Of a DNA stretch of 64,000 nt, positions 25,126 through 34,815 are shown piece by piece (positions within the stretch are counted from its first letter, which is position 1; every line of letters starts with the position of its first letter). The notes beneath the pieces were generated by a model, which worked only from the letters and a program-made list of their open reading frames with translations, had not been told where the DNA came from and ran no database searches. A program made the translations under genes and the position numbers. Where the stretch lies: the NCBI RefSeq assembly GCF_024347195.1, contig NZ_AP025281.1, positions 1,240,001 to 1,304,000 of the forward strand. The letters run 5' to 3'. Source of the stretch: Aliamphritea hakodatensis (lineage in GTDB: Bacteria > Pseudomonadota > Gammaproteobacteria > Pseudomonadales > Balneatricaceae).

Positions 25126-25641
25126 ATGACAACATCTGAAGACGATGAAAAGTGGATGGCCTATGCGCTTAAGTTGGCGGATAAAGCCGCGGAAAAAGGA
25201 GAGGTGCCTGTGGGGGCAGTGGTTGTCCGTGACGGTGAAGTGCTGGGGGAAGGCTGGAACCGGCCTATTTCAGGACATGATCCCTGCGCCCATGCTGAAA
25301 TCATTGCCTTACGGGATGCGGCGGCAAATGTTGCCAATTACCGGCTGGTGGATGCCACGCTCTATGTGACCATTGAGCCATGTACCATGTGTGCCGGAGC
25401 GATTATACACAGCCGGGTTAAGCGACTGGTCTTTGGTGCAACAGAGCCCAAGGCCGGTGCGGTGATCAGTAACGGGCAGGTGCTTGATCAGCCCTGGATG
25501 AATTACCGGGTGGAGTATCAGGGCGGTGTGATGGCAGAGCGTTGCAGTGATTGCATCAGCGCTTTTTTTCAGCAACGTCGCGAAGAGAAAAAAGCTGCTA
25601 AGCGCGCAAAGCAGCAGGCTGAACGCACCGGCGGTGACTGA
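25126..25641 (+). CDS. tadA: tRNA-specific adenosine deaminase
   Basis: Deaminates A34 to inosine in tRNA-Arg(ACG). The 171-residue enzyme has the zinc and proton-transfer signature CAHAEIIALRDAA and PCTMCAGAI, with FGATEPKAGAV and the C-terminal FFQQRREEKK. ATG 25126 follows AGAGGT; the longer frame starts within the guaA terminator region. It is convergent with the M14 peptidase gene, three bases apart. Confidence 0.94.
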   Translation: MTTSEDDEKWMAYALKLADKAAEKGEVPVGAVVVRDGEVLGEGWNRPISGHDPCAHAEIIALRDAAANVANYRLVDATLYVTIEPCTMCAGAIIHSRVKRLVFGATEPKAGAVISNGQVLDQPWMNYRVEYQGGVMAERCSDCISAFFQQRREEKKAAKRAKQQAERTGGD

Positions 25642-25644
25642 TCT

Positions 25645-27285
25645 TTACTGTGCTGCGTCTGTGCGGCGTGCCAGCAGGCTGTTTTTACCGTTAGTCCGTA
25701 GCTTGACCCAGCTGATCAGATCCGTCCACATGCGGGATATTTCTGCTTTTTTCGGCATGATGCCCGCATGTTTCAGTTCGATTGTCATGACCGGAATACT
25801 TTTCACAAACCAGCCATAGTTACCGAGTGATCCCGGATAGGTTCCCAGTTGTTTCAGGTACAGAGGGCCCAGTTTGCGGGGCGGTTGTATGCTGCCGTCA
25901 AAATCAAGAATGCCATGGGGTGCATGAACAGACACAATGACATCCGGTTTTAATTCATCAATCAGCGTGTGAATGGCCTGCGATTCCGGTTCACTCAGTG
26001 GTTTGCGACCCGGGAAGTAGCGGGGGCGTTTTTTGGCATAAGTTTGCCAGTGTTTTATCGGATCGACAGCAGCTTTTGCCGGAATAAAGTTGCGGTTAAG
26101 GTCTACTTTATTGGCATTGACCCGGGTAGCGCGTTTCTTCAGAAGGCCGTCAGGGTTCGCCAGGGGTAAAAAGTGCCAGTCATAAGCGCCGCTGTGATTT
26201 TCATCCAGTGTTTTCAGCCATTTAAAGGTAACGCTGATGCTGGAATATTCATCGCCATGGATGCCGCCGATAAAGAGGATTTTGACCGGTGTTTCCGTAT
26301 CCGGTGAGGCCGGGTAATGTTTTTCAAGGATCAGCTCGCCGTTATTTGAATAAAAGCGGGGTGATATGAACTCCAGATCCAGGCAGTCTTTAACCGAAAC
26401 GCTGCTGAGTTTATTGCCGATTTTTGTGCAGATATCGGTAACATCAGGATGAGGCGCGTAGTCTTCCTGGTGAAGCTGATACCGGGCCGGTAAGCTGGGG
26501 TCTGTAAGTGCTTTTTCAGGGGCGGCTTTGGTCGCCTGTTCCAGTGTGCTGCTGTTCAGCGACTGAGCTTCCCGTTGTGCTGCCTGTGACGCGGTGGGTT
26601 TGTGTACCTGGCTGATGCTTTCCTGCAAGGGTGCCGTTGCGCTGATCATGGAGGGCAGGATAGGGGTGTTGTGCGCGTTGTTAATTTTCGCGTCAACAGT
26701 GGCCTGGCTGAGCAGCTTTTTGGCATTACCTTTCAGCGTGCCGTTTTTAGCCGGTTGTGCCGTTGCAGTGCTGACAGGCTTTAGTGTCAGAGCGGGTTGC
26801 TTCAACAATTGCGAGGTTGCAAGGGTGTTCGCTGTGGCGGCGGTGCTTTCAGTCCGGATTAACTCAGATTCTTTAGTGAGCTCTTCCGTTTTGGTGATCT
26901 GTGCCGGTAATGCGTTCACTTGACCAGCCGTGGCCGGTGGCTTCTCTGATGATGTCTCACTGCTGGCAGCCGACATTTGTTCATTTACTGAAGCCACGGG
27001 ATGAGTACCGGTGCTGTTATCAATTGTCAGTTTTTTGTTAAGGCCGGACAGCAGATTTCTGGCGCTGCCGGTCAGCACGTCAGAAGCCTGTTCCTGTTGA
27101 TGGGAAACGACCGGTTCGCTGAGGCTCTGAGCAGGCAGGGTCAGCCCGCTGGCAGTGATCGCTGATTCGGCATTTGCTGTTTGTGTATTTATCAACAGAC
27201 AACCCAAAATAACCGTTCTCAGGGCGGATTTACGCCATAAAATCTCAGGTGTTGAAGCAAAAGAGGTGTCTAGTGTTAAAGCCAT
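25645..27285 (-). CDS. Exported M14-family zinc carboxypeptidase with long disordered N-terminal region
   Basis: A 546-residue protein. An N-terminal hydrophobic stretch (ALRTVILGCLLINTQTANA) looks like a signal peptide. Residues about 40-265 are S/T/A/Q-rich and low complexity, with several KNLL/KLL-type short segments. The C-terminal M14 domain shows GGIHGDEYSS (two zinc ligands), DLNRNF, VSVHAPHG (third ligand) and MTIELKHAG with the catalytic glutamate. Closest character is MpaA-like murein peptide amidase/carboxypeptidase; the adjacent mltF supports a peptidoglycan role, by inference. Start at ATG 27285, or GTG 27291. Confidence 0.8.
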   Translation of the reverse strand: MALTLDTSFASTPEILWRKSALRTVILGCLLINTQTANAESAITASGLTLPAQSLSEPVVSHQQEQASDVLTGSARNLLSGLNKKLTIDNSTGTHPVASVNEQMSAASSETSSEKPPATAGQVNALPAQITKTEELTKESELIRTESTAATANTLATSQLLKQPALTLKPVSTATAQPAKNGTLKGNAKKLLSQATVDAKINNAHNTPILPSMISATAPLQESISQVHKPTASQAAQREAQSLNSSTLEQATKAAPEKALTDPSLPARYQLHQEDYAPHPDVTDICTKIGNKLSSVSVKDCLDLEFISPRFYSNNGELILEKHYPASPDTETPVKILFIGGIHGDEYSSISVTFKWLKTLDENHSGAYDWHFLPLANPDGLLKKRATRVNANKVDLNRNFIPAKAAVDPIKHWQTYAKKRPRYFPGRKPLSEPESQAIHTLIDELKPDVIVSVHAPHGILDFDGSIQPPRKLGPLYLKQLGTYPGSLGNYGWFVKSIPVMTIELKHAGIMPKKAEISRMWTDLISWVKLRTNGKNSLLARRTDAAQ

Positions 27286-27339
27286 GAGCACTGAACTAAT
27301 TAGTTAAGGTTAAAAAAGCTGAATAAAAACAGGGAGACA

Positions 27340-27376
27340 GCGATTAAAGTGCAAAAATCGATCACATTTTAATCGC
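27340..27376 (-). repeat. Inverted repeat between mltF and the M14 peptidase gene
   Basis: GCGATTAAA (27340-27348) and TTTAATCGC (27368-27376) are perfect complements, extended by GTG/CAC after a 2-base bulge. No U tract adjoins it on the minus strand, so an operator or mRNA stem is more likely than a terminator. Confidence 0.55.
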
Positions 27377-27466
27377 CTTTGGAGGTTATGTGGAGTCTTT
27401 TATTCGCTTTTGTGAAGTTCAATAGCCGGCTTTGCTATGGGTAAAATCTGTGCTTCGATGCCCGGT

Positions 27467-28981
27467 TCAGGGGGGGGTGGCCAGTTCAGAAGGGGGTGTA
27501 ATATCCAGGTTGGGATCGCTATCCTCCGGGTTGCCGGGCATCACGATTTCGCCTTCATTCTCAGCCGGCGTTGGCTCAGGTTTACTGGCTTCAATTTCTG
27601 CAAGTTGCTGTTGCCAGAGAATCAGGTCGTAGTACTGGCGGATGTTTTTAACATAAATAACCGGCTCATAACCTCTGGCGTAGCCGCGCTTCACGGTTTT
27701 ATAGTATTTGGGTTGGGTCAGTAACGGCAGAAACTGCTTAACATCCTCCCAGATATCCGGATTTTTCCCTGCGCGGCTGGTCAGAATGCGGGCGTCTTCA
27801 AGATGGCCATAACCGACGTTGTAAGCTGCCAGTGCAAACCAGATCCGGTCATCCCCCTGAATACGCTCAGGGATTTTTTTCATGACCCGGGTAAGGTATT
27901 CCGCGCCACCCAGTACGCTCTGTACCGGGTCGGTACGGTCTTCAACGCCGACCTCTTTTGCCGCAGCGTTGGTGAGCATCATGATCCCTTTAACCCCTGT
28001 CGGAGAGACGGCTTTGGGGTTCCAGTGGGATTCCTGATAAGCAATGGCAGCCAGCAGCAGCCAGTCTATATCCGTTTCCTGCTCGGCCATGTAAAAGTAC
28101 TGCTCAAGCTTACAGAAGCGGGTGTTCAGATCCCGTTTAAAGGTTTCTATATCCACATAGGTAAGGGTGTTTTCCCGGTTAAAGTATTTTTCCTGCAATT
28201 CTGCGACCAGTTGTTTGGTTTCCGGTTTTGAGAAAAACACTTCGAGTGCGCTGAGAAGGCTCTGATCATTCTGTTTTGCAACCATCCAGGCAATGGGTTC
28301 GGATTTCCCCATGGAGAAGGCTTTTTTCAGCCCGGGAAAAAATGATTTCTGGGCATTAAATACAATATCGTCTGAAATCGTGTAGCGATATTTCTTGTTA
28401 TACACGCCATCCAGTAATTCAGTGATGCTGCCGGTACTGTTTTCCTGCCAGGTAATATCCGGAAATTCGGTTTTTAGTTTGTGCATGATTTCCGAGTGGC
28501 TGCTGTCAGCCAGTACTTCAATGGATTTACCTTCAAGGTCTTTCAGGGAGATCGGCTTTTTCTGTCCCTGGGTAACCCGGTAAATGAGTGTGGGCGTGCT
28601 GTAGGCGTAAGGTTGTGCAAAACTGAATTCGGCTTCTCTGGATTCGGTGATGGTCAGGCCGGCGGCAGCAATATGGGCCTTATGATCCTTAATAACCGGG
28701 AAAATGTCGCCAAAGCTGTCGGGAATGACCAGTTCAATTTCTACGCCGATTTCATCAGCAAATGCTTTGGCCAGGTCATATTCGAAGCCAGCGGGTTTGC
28801 CATCTTTATCGGAAATATAGGTAGTTGGGGTGTTGCGGGTGACGATTTTCAGGACACCTGTTTTCTGAATTGCTTCCAACTGGTTGTCTGTTGTGAGGTT
28901 TGCCAGGAACAGCCAGCCGGTGACGGCCAGTATGGCAGCAATAAAGAACACTTCTCTGAGGAAAAAAATTCGCGTTCGCAT
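27467..28981 (-). CDS. mltF: Membrane-bound lytic murein transglycosylase F
   Basis: Cleaves the glycan chains of peptidoglycan to 1,6-anhydro products at the outer membrane. The 504-residue protein has an N-terminal hydrophobic anchor (VFFIAAILAVTGWLFLA), a family-3 solute-binding domain (about 35-270; GVLKIVTRNTPTTY, AAGLTITESR) that regulates activity in homologues, and an SLT domain with AYQESHWNPKAVSPTGVKG, whose glutamate is catalytic, and ALAAYNVGYGHLEDAR. It is divergent from purL, as in E. coli. Confidence 0.94.
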   Translation of the reverse strand: MRTRIFFLREVFFIAAILAVTGWLFLANLTTDNQLEAIQKTGVLKIVTRNTPTTYISDKDGKPAGFEYDLAKAFADEIGVEIELVIPDSFGDIFPVIKDHKAHIAAAGLTITESREAEFSFAQPYAYSTPTLIYRVTQGQKKPISLKDLEGKSIEVLADSSHSEIMHKLKTEFPDITWQENSTGSITELLDGVYNKKYRYTISDDIVFNAQKSFFPGLKKAFSMGKSEPIAWMVAKQNDQSLLSALEVFFSKPETKQLVAELQEKYFNRENTLTYVDIETFKRDLNTRFCKLEQYFYMAEQETDIDWLLLAAIAYQESHWNPKAVSPTGVKGIMMLTNAAAKEVGVEDRTDPVQSVLGGAEYLTRVMKKIPERIQGDDRIWFALAAYNVGYGHLEDARILTSRAGKNPDIWEDVKQFLPLLTQPKYYKTVKRGYARGYEPVIYVKNIRQYYDLILWQQQLAEIEASKPEPTPAENEGEIVMPGNPEDSDPNLDITPPSELATPP

Positions 28982-29096
28982 AATAATAATGGCCCTTATT
29001 GATGGCGCCGGAGTGGCGATTTCAGTAAAATGCGGCCTTAGATTTCTCCTACTTCATACATACCTGTTAGGCATACTCAAGAGGCTCGATACTAAC

Positions 29097-32000
29097 ATGC
29101 TAGTACTGCGTGGAGCGCCTGCTCTTTCTGCTTTTCGTCATGATAAGCTGCTGTCCGTCCTGCAATCCCAAATCAGCCAGGTAACGGCGATTTACGGTGA
29201 GTTCATGCATTTTGCTGATCTGCACCAAGACTTGTCTGCACAAGAGCATACAATTTTGGAGCGAATTCTGCGCTATGGCCCTAAAGCTAAAGTGGAAGAG
29301 CCTTCAGGTCAATTGGTTTTGGTTGTGCCACGGCCCGGCACGATATCGCCGTGGTCCAGTAAGGCGACGGATATTGCTAAAAACTGCGGCCTGGCGGCGA
29401 TTAAGCGTCTGGAACGGGGCATTGCCTACTACGTTCAGTCTGAGGCTCCCTTAACGGCAGAGCAACTGGCAGCGGTTGAAGTTGCATTGCACGACCGTAT
29501 GGTTGAAGCCGTACTGGCTGATGTTTCTGCTGCGGATGTACTGTTCCGCAGTGAAGAACCTGCCCCGCTGACCGTTGTTGATATTATTGACGGTGGCCGC
29601 GAAGCACTGGTTGTTGCGAATACTCAGTTGGGTCTGGCACTTGCTGAAGATGAGATTGATTATCTGGTTGCCAGCTTTGTTGAGCTGAAGCGTAACCCGA
29701 GCGACGTTGAGCTGATGATGTTTGCCCAGGCGAACTCTGAGCACTGCCGCCACAAGATCTTTAATGCCTCATGGGATATCGATGGTGAAGCGCAGGATAA
29801 GTCGCTGTTTGCGATGATTCGCAATACCAATGAGCTGGGTGGCGAGAATATCCTGTCTGCTTACTCCGATAATGCGGCGGTGATGGTCGGCAGTAAAGCG
29901 GGCCGTTTCTTCCCGAATCCTGAGACTAAACAGTACCAGGCCAATCAGGAAGATATTCACATCCTGATGAAGGTGGAAACCCATAACCACCCAACGGCGA
30001 TAGCGCCGCACGCAGGGGCTGCAACTGGTTCCGGTGGTGAGATCCGTGATGAAGGGGCGACCGGTAAGGGCTCCAAGCCAAAAGCGGGCCTGACGGGGTT
30101 CACTGTTTCTGATCTTAAAATTCCCGGCTTCGAGCAGCCTTGGGAATCGGATTACGGCAAGCCGGAGCGTATCGTTAGCGCACTGGATATTATGCTGGAA
30201 GGCCCGATCGGTGGCGCTGCGTTTAACAATGAATTCGGTCGTCCGGCGCTGAACGGTTATTTCCGTACTTTCGAACAGAAGGTAAACGGTGCGGCCGGCG
30301 AAGAAATGCGCGGTTACCACAAGCCAATTATGATTGCCGGCGGTTACGGTAACATTCGTGGTGAGCATGTTGATAAGGGTGAAATTCCTGTTGGCGCAAA
30401 ACTGATTTGTCTGGGTGGGCCTGCCATGCAGATCGGTCTGGGTGGCGGTGCGGCTTCTTCAATGTCGTCCGGCAGTTCCTCAGAAGATCTGGATTTTGCA
30501 TCGGTACAGCGTGATAACCCGGAACTGGAGCGCCGTTGTCAGGAAGTTATCGATCAGTGCTGGCAGCTGGGTGATGCTAACCCGGTAGCCTTTATCCACG
30601 ATGTGGGTGCCGGTGGTCTGTCAAACGCTTTCCCTGAACTGGTGAAAGACGGTGGCCGCGGTGGTGATTTTGAATTGCGTAACGTCAATAATGATGAGCC
30701 GGGTATGTCGCCACTGGCTATCTGGTGTAACGAAGCGCAGGAACGTTATGTCATGGCGGTTGAGCCACAGGACATGGCACGTTTTGAAGCAATCTGTGCC
30801 CGTGAGCGTTGTCCGTATGCGGTGGTCGGTACTGCAATCGAAGAAAAGCACCTGACCCTGGGTGATACCCACTTCGAAAATAAGCCGGTTGATCTGCCAA
30901 TGTCTGTGCTGTTCGGCAAGCCACCAAAAATGCACCGCAGCGTAGAACGTGTTGCGTACAGTGTTCCGGCATTCAACAGCGCCGAGATTAATCTGGAAGA
31001 TGCGGCTGAGCGGGTAATGAAACTGCCGGCGGTAGCGTCCAAGTCTTTCCTGATCACCATTGGTGACCGCTCGATTACCGGTCAGGTTGTCCGTGATCAG
31101 ATGGTTGGCCCGTGGCAGGTACCGGTGGCTGACTGTGCGGTTACAACGTCTGCTTACGACACCTATGCTGGTGAAGCAATGGCGATGGGTGAACGTACTC
31201 CACTGGCACTGGTTGATTCTCCGGCGTCCGGCCGTATGGCGGTGGGTGAAACCGTAACTAACCTGGCGGCTGCACAGATCGGCGATATTATTGATATCAA
31301 GCTGTCAGCAAACTGGATGTGTGCTGCCGGTCACCCGGGTGAAGATGAAAAACTCTATGACACCGTGCGTGCGGTGGGCATGGAGCTGTGTCCTGAACTG
31401 GGCATTACCATTCCAGTGGGTAAGGACTCTATGTCCATGCGCACGGTCTGGGAAGATGAGGGTGAAGCCAAGTCAATGACAGCGCCTACGTCTCTGATCA
31501 TTACCGGTTTTGCGCCGGTAACGGATGTACGTAAGACGCTGACGCCACAGCTGAAAACTGATCAGGGTGAAACCGATCTGATCCTGCTGGATCTGGGTAA
31601 CGGTCAGAACCGTCTGGGCTTGTCTGCACTGGCGCAGGTATATAACGAAGTGGGTCAGGATGTACCGGATGTAGACGATGCTCAGCAGTTGGTTGCTTTC
31701 TTCAGCGCCGTTCAAGAGCTGAACAAGCAAGGTCTGCTGCTGGCCTATCATGATCGTGCCGACGGCGGTTTATTCACCACCGTGGCTGAAATGGCATTTG
31801 CCGGTCGTACCGGTGTGGATATCAATCTGGATCTGCTGGCTGCCGACAGCTCTGAGTTTGCTGCTGCCCTGTATGCTGAAGAGCTGGGTGCGGTTATTCA
31901 GGTTAAACGTGATGATCTGCAAACCGTTCTGACTGAGCTGAATGCTGCCGGTCTGGGTGACTGTGCCAAGGTTATCGGTTCCCTGAATCCGGATAACATG

Positions 32001-32999
32001 CTGCAGTTCAGCTTTGATGATGAGGCGGTTTACTCTGCTTCCCGTATTCAGCTACAGCGCTGGTGGGCTGAAACCTCCTACCAGATGCAGTCCCTGCGGG
32101 ATAACTCAGAATGTGCCCAGCAGGAATATGATGTGCTGCTGGATGCTGAAAACCCGGGCCTGAATGCCAAGCTCAGCTTTGATCAGAATGAAGATGTTGC
32201 TGCGCAAGTGAATGCATCCGGTGAAAGCCCCCGTGTAGCGATTGTCCGCGAACAGGGCGTTAACGGTCATATCGAAATGGCGGCGGCATTCGACCGTGCC
32301 GGCTTTGCTTCTGTGGATGTTCACATGAGCGATATTCTGGAGGGCCGGGTCACGCTGGCAGACTTTAAAGGTCTGGTTGCCTGTGGTGGCTTCTCATACG
32401 GTGACGTATTAGGTGCCGGTGAGGGTTGGGCTAAGTCAATCCTGTTTAACACCCGTGCCCGCGAGGAGTTTAAGACCTTCTTTGAACGTGAAGATACATT
32501 TGCACTGGGTATCTGTAACGGTTGCCAGATGCTGTCTAATCTTCATGAGCTGATCCCGGGTACAGATCACTGGCCACACTTTGTACGTAACATGTCCGAG
32601 CAGTTTGAAGCCCGTGTTGCCATGGTTGAGGTGCAGGACACGCCGTCTGTATTCCTGAAAGGTATGGAAGGATCTCAGATGCCGATCGCAATTGCCCACG
32701 GTGAAGGCCGTGCTGAGTTTGCTGATCAGACACACTTTGACAATCTGAACGGTTCTGCGGCGGTTGCGCTGCGGTATGTGGATAACTATGGTCAGGTAAC
32801 TGAGCAATACCCGGCAAACCCGAACGGTTCTCCGGCCGGTATCGGCGGTGTGACCAGCAAGGATGGCCGTGTAACCATTATGATGCCACACCCTGAACGG
32901 GTTTTCCGTAGCGTAACCAACAGCTGGGCGCCGGATGAGTGGCAGGAAGACGGTGCCTGGATGCGGATGTTCCGTAACGCCCGTGTCTGGGTCGGTTAA
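29097..32999 (+). CDS. purL: Phosphoribosylformylglycinamidine synthase
   Basis: Converts FGAR, glutamine and ATP to FGAM in purine synthesis. The 1300-residue single-chain form has the N-terminal PurS-like part, the twin PurM-like ATP domains (VETHNHPTAIAPHAGAATG, GGAASSMSSG) and a C-terminal class I glutaminase (VACGGFSYGDVLGAGEGWA, nucleophile Cys in GICNGCQML, MMPHPERVFR). I placed the start at ATG 29097 (MLVLRGAPALS), matching homologues; the longer frame from 28884 runs over the mltF start and promoter region. Confidence 0.97.
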   Translation: MLVLRGAPALSAFRHDKLLSVLQSQISQVTAIYGEFMHFADLHQDLSAQEHTILERILRYGPKAKVEEPSGQLVLVVPRPGTISPWSSKATDIAKNCGLAAIKRLERGIAYYVQSEAPLTAEQLAAVEVALHDRMVEAVLADVSAADVLFRSEEPAPLTVVDIIDGGREALVVANTQLGLALAEDEIDYLVASFVELKRNPSDVELMMFAQANSEHCRHKIFNASWDIDGEAQDKSLFAMIRNTNELGGENILSAYSDNAAVMVGSKAGRFFPNPETKQYQANQEDIHILMKVETHNHPTAIAPHAGAATGSGGEIRDEGATGKGSKPKAGLTGFTVSDLKIPGFEQPWESDYGKPERIVSALDIMLEGPIGGAAFNNEFGRPALNGYFRTFEQKVNGAAGEEMRGYHKPIMIAGGYGNIRGEHVDKGEIPVGAKLICLGGPAMQIGLGGGAASSMSSGSSSEDLDFASVQRDNPELERRCQEVIDQCWQLGDANPVAFIHDVGAGGLSNAFPELVKDGGRGGDFELRNVNNDEPGMSPLAIWCNEAQERYVMAVEPQDMARFEAICARERCPYAVVGTAIEEKHLTLGDTHFENKPVDLPMSVLFGKPPKMHRSVERVAYSVPAFNSAEINLEDAAERVMKLPAVASKSFLITIGDRSITGQVVRDQMVGPWQVPVADCAVTTSAYDTYAGEAMAMGERTPLALVDSPASGRMAVGETVTNLAAAQIGDIIDIKLSANWMCAAGHPGEDEKLYDTVRAVGMELCPELGITIPVGKDSMSMRTVWEDEGEAKSMTAPTSLIITGFAPVTDVRKTLTPQLKTDQGETDLILLDLGNGQNRLGLSALAQVYNEVGQDVPDVDDAQQLVAFFSAVQELNKQGLLLAYHDRADGGLFTTVAEMAFAGRTGVDINLDLLAADSSEFAAALYAEELGAVIQVKRDDLQTVLTELNAAGLGDCAKVIGSLNPDNMLQFSFDDEAVYSASRIQLQRWWAETSYQMQSLRDNSECAQQEYDVLLDAENPGLNAKLSFDQNEDVAAQVNASGESPRVAIVREQGVNGHIEMAAAFDRAGFASVDVHMSDILEGRVTLADFKGLVACGGFSYGDVLGAGEGWAKSILFNTRAREEFKTFFEREDTFALGICNGCQMLSNLHELIPGTDHWPHFVRNMSEQFEARVAMVEVQDTPSVFLKGMEGSQMPIAIAHGEGRAEFADQTHFDNLNGSAAVALRYVDNYGQVTEQYPANPNGSPAGIGGVTSKDGRVTIMMPHPERVFRSVTNSWAPDEWQEDGAWMRMFRNARVWVG

Positions 33000-33027
33000 G
33001 CTAAATTTTAGCGGCTGATATTAAAAG

Positions 33028-33058
33028 CCCCGTACCTTAACCGGTACGGGGTTTTTTT
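33028..33058 (+). terminator. Terminator of purL
   Basis: CCCCGTACC (33028-33036) pairs with GGTACGGGG (33043-33051) around TTAACC; seven T follow. Confidence 0.93.
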
Positions 33059-33134
33059 ATGTCTTTTTGAGGTGGGATGTCAGTTTTTTCTCAGGAGTCA
33101 GTACAAAGGGGGTGGAAGTGTTTTTTTCAGCATT

Positions 33135-33171
33135 AAAAAAGCCCTGTAACCTCGCGGCTACAGGGCTTTTT
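33135..33171 (-). terminator. Bidirectional terminator, mainly for the TPR gene
   Basis: AAAAAGCCCTGTA (33136-33148) and TACAGGGCTTTTT (33159-33171) are perfect 13-base complements. A run before and T run after let it work on both strands. It backs up the purL terminator on the plus strand. Confidence 0.92.
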
Positions 33172-33183
33172 CTAAAAGGCTGA

Positions 33184-34602
33184 TCAGAGGGTTTTCTCAG
33201 CGCTGATTTTCCAGCTGCGGTTGTCCCGGGAGAAGATCAGAGACTTGTAGATATTGTCCTGGAAGCTGTTGGAAGTGTAGTCCTGCAGGAACACAACCCG
33301 GACACGACCGTCGGGCAGGGCGCTCATGGTGACATCTGAAACGCCGACCCGAATGAAGGTGGGTTTGCTGAGGCGAATATTACGGGTATTACGCCATGTG
33401 CGGTTGCTGGTTTTGCTGTTCGGCCGATAGTCAGACACATAATGGCTCAGGTAGTCCTGAACGTTCTGATCAGACCAGGCTCTGGCCCAGCCGTTCAGTG
33501 CCTGATTCAGTTCCTGCTGGATAGCCGGGCTCAGCTCGGTATTGTTCTGCGCAGCACTTTTGGCCAGCGCAACGGTCGTGGCTGCTGTCGGTTCCGGCAG
33601 CGGGGTTGCCGGCGCTGTCAGTGTATCAGTCTGCTGTGAAGCAGTGGCTGTGACAGGCGCTTCAATAACCGGACGCGGGGCGGCATCTTCAGGAAGCCGT
33701 TCTTCTATCTCGAGCGGTTTATCTGCTGCGGGTGCCGGTGCTGGTGCAGGCGCCGGCTCTGCCTGTGCGGTGACAGGGCTTACCGATGCCAGCAGGGTCG
33801 GGTCAACATTGTTGGTGGGTGAGAAGATGTTGCCACCGACAGGGCGTGCCAGATATACCTGATCAAGGGTGGCCAGCTGTGGCGGGGCGATTTTCTCTTT
33901 ACTGTCCAGGTCCAGGGCGCGGTTATATGCCTGATTAGCCAGGTTGGCATAAATGGCTTTCAGATTTTGCTGTACCTGGGCATAACTTGGATGGGTATTG
34001 AATGCCTGCAACAGAGTAGCAACAGCTTTGTCGTTGTTACCGCGCAGGGCATAGATAGTGGCCAGGTTGTTATAGGCTTCAGGGGCGTCCGGATAAATGC
34101 CGATCAGCTTATTGAAAACGTCTTCAGCCGCCTGAAGTTTGTTGCGCTTGATCAGTGCGGTGCCATAGAGCAGCCAGGCGTTAGCATCTTTAGGGTTATC
34201 GTTCAGATAAGCATTGATCTGGTTAAATGCCTGGGTATTTTTACCGGCATCCTGCAAATCACGGGCACGCTGCAGCTCGGTAGCCAGTAGCTGTGAATTG
34301 TATTCCAGCTTGGTTTGCAGTTCAGCGTTTTGGCTGGCGGCTGACACCGCGTTGTTTGCGGAGGCTGTTTTGCCAGCGGACTCGTTGTCCAGCCAGCGCT
34401 GAAGCTGATCCAGCTTAGCGTTAATGTCTGCGCTGTTGGTGTTTTGCTGGCCGGGCTTGGAACAGTCAAATTCATTTTGTGCGCCTGAATTCAAGCAGAA
34501 TGCATCTGATTCCTGCGCTGCTAATGCAGAGGTCGCGCATGCCATGCCAAGGGATATTGCCAGTGTCAGAGGTTTCAGAAGCGTGCCAGACTGTGTTGCC
34601 AT
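33184..34602 (-). CDS. Exported TPR protein with C-terminal Cds6-like domain
   Basis: A 472-residue secreted or periplasmic protein. A signal peptide (residues 1-28, ending ACATSALA) is followed by a helical stretch, three or four TPR repeats (about 110-215; NAWLLYGTALIKRNKLQAAEDVF-like helices), a long A/P-rich disordered linker (about 275-345), and a C-terminal domain (about 360-472) with LNGWARAWSDQNVQDYLSHY and VVFLQDYTSNSFQD, characteristic of the Cds6/SnoaL-like fold found with LD-transpeptidases. This suggests a cell-envelope role. No gene name is justified. Confidence 0.82.
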   Translation of the reverse strand: MATQSGTLLKPLTLAISLGMACATSALAAQESDAFCLNSGAQNEFDCSKPGQQNTNSADINAKLDQLQRWLDNESAGKTASANNAVSAASQNAELQTKLEYNSQLLATELQRARDLQDAGKNTQAFNQINAYLNDNPKDANAWLLYGTALIKRNKLQAAEDVFNKLIGIYPDAPEAYNNLATIYALRGNNDKAVATLLQAFNTHPSYAQVQQNLKAIYANLANQAYNRALDLDSKEKIAPPQLATLDQVYLARPVGGNIFSPTNNVDPTLLASVSPVTAQAEPAPAPAPAPAADKPLEIEERLPEDAAPRPVIEAPVTATASQQTDTLTAPATPLPEPTAATTVALAKSAAQNNTELSPAIQQELNQALNGWARAWSDQNVQDYLSHYVSDYRPNSKTSNRTWRNTRNIRLSKPTFIRVGVSDVTMSALPDGRVRVVFLQDYTSNSFQDNIYKSLIFSRDNRSWKISAEKTL

Positions 34603-34682
34603 AAGTTATGATCCGAAGATTGCCCGAACAGCAGAAGAGCTGCTGTAAATTAATTCCAGGTACCCGGCGAACGGGTCCGACG

Positions 34683-34711
34683 ATTATAGCTTGAATCTTT
34701 GCAAGGGTAAG
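34683..34711 (-). promoter_or_regulatory. Candidate promoter of the TPR gene
   Basis: On the minus strand TATAAT (plus 34683-34688) follows CTTACC (plus 34706-34711) by 17 bases. The -10 is perfect and the -35 poor. The transcript would have a leader of about 75 bases. Confidence 0.4.
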
Positions 34712-34762
34712 CCCTGTAAGTCATCAGAAGGGTAAAAAATATTCTTTGCGCTGAGCGGTCAT

Positions 34763-34798
34763 AAAAAATGGCGCAGATCCCGGGGGATGTGCGCCATT
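34763..34798 (-). terminator. Terminator of purHD
   Basis: On the minus strand AATGGCGCA pairs with TGCGCCATT (34767-34775 with 34790-34798), with a further inner GATCCC-type pairing, followed by six U. Confidence 0.9.
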
Positions 34799-34815
34799 GT
34801 AATGATCATGCTGGG

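Noticed and set aside
28884..29096. 71-residue N-terminal extension of purL
   Set aside because: It overlaps the mltF start and the shared promoter region and is unlike PurL; homologues start at MLVLRG.
33542..33862. 106-residue plus-strand frame rich in G, A, S opposite the TPR gene
   Set aside because: It is the reverse of the A/P-rich linker of that gene; no start signal.
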